Source: an uncultured Micrococcales bacterium
GTDB taxonomy: Bacteria; Actinomycetota; Actinomycetes; S36-B12; UBA10799
Assembly (NCBI GenBank): GCA_937952095.1
Contig: CALFYG010000167.1
Coordinates: 1-5,422, forward strand
Direction of reading: 5' to 3'
Length of the DNA stretch: 5,422 nucleotides
The notes under the pieces were generated by a model. That model worked only from the letters and a program-made list of their open reading frames with translations, did not search any database and had not been told where the DNA came from. The position numbers were made by a program, and so were the translations under genes. This document shows positions 5,231-5,422 of this stretch, piece after piece. Numbering within the stretch: position 1 is the stretch's first letter; every line of letters starts with the position of its first letter.

Positions 5231-5422
5231 GCGACACCCCCGACAACGACACCGCCCCGGTTCGCCGGGCCCTGCTGTCGGCCTACGACAAGACCGGCAT
5301 GGTCGACCTCGGCCGGGCGCTGGTCGAGCTGGGTTGGGAGCTCGTCAGCTCGGGCGGGACCGCCAAGGTGCTCGCGGATGCCGGTCTGCCGGTCATCCCG
5401 ACCGAGCAGGTCACGGGCTTCG
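5227..5422 (+). CDS. purH: AICAR formyltransferase/IMP cyclohydrolase, 5' part only
   Basis: The first 65 codons of PurH, cut by the window end; the full protein is normally about 510-530 residues. PurH carries out the last two steps to IMP. The part seen belongs to the IMP cyclohydrolase (MGS-like) domain: RRALLSAYDKTGMVDLGRAL, then GWELVSSGGTAKVLADAGLPV and EQVTGF. The SSGGTAK loop matches the family STGGTAK phosphate-binding motif; SAYDKTG replaces the commoner SVSDKTG. The ATG overlaps the purN stop by 4 bases, fixing the start and implying coupled translation. About a dozen N-terminal residues (MSDTPDNDTAPV) are an unconserved leader. Confidence 0.93.
   Translation, partial: MSDTPDNDTAPVRRALLSAYDKTGMVDLGRALVELGWELVSSGGTAKVLADAGLPVIPTEQVTGF

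Overview
The window is high-GC bacterial DNA with dense coding, ATGA stop/start overlaps and few clear Shine-Dalgarno sites. It looks like Actinomycetota: a mycobacterial-type LpdA flavoprotein, a Ku with a long Lys/Ala/Pro tail, a separate LigD-type polymerase, and a purN-purH pair. No RNA gene, transposase, CRISPR array or phage gene is visible.

Left part (1 to about 3430): a double-strand-break repair locus. ku and lpdA lie on the minus strand and overlap by 4 bases (ATGA), so they are probably one operon. Across about 100 bases of shared upstream DNA a stand-alone LigD-type polymerase/primase gene (called polD here) is read in the opposite direction. Ku and this polymerase are the end-binding and end-filling parts of bacterial non-homologous end joining (NHEJ). 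No ligase is in view. LpdA is a NAD(P)H-quinone reductase-like enzyme whose coupling to ku is notable. The polymerase gene ends at 3290 and is followed by a short region (3291-3430) built from four copies of a GTTTGCGACGTTGTTG-like unit, two in each orientation. It lies between two convergent genes.

Middle (3431-4474, minus): one 347-residue reading frame whose N-terminal third looks like the winged-helix/antitoxin-like part of AbiEi-family proteins and whose remainder is a pirin missing its N-terminal portion, including two of the four expected metal ligands. The join is near residues 115-121 (about 4112-4132). Hand-counted GC content also differs across the region: about 60-65% in most sampled left-hand segments, about 68% in the pirin part, and 72-75% in the AbiEi-like part and purN. 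The join may be a real gene fusion, a deletion scar or rearrangement, or an assembly chimera.

Right part (4475-5422, plus): a 177-base intergenic region with two inverted repeats, then purN (GAR transformylase) overlapping by ATGA the start of purH (AICAR transformylase/IMP cyclohydrolase), which runs off the window. This is the classic de novo purine operon pair. The PurN sequence looks to me more like deep-branching Actinomycetota (Acidimicrobiia-like) than the mycobacterial-style genes on the left; that is recollection, not a search result.
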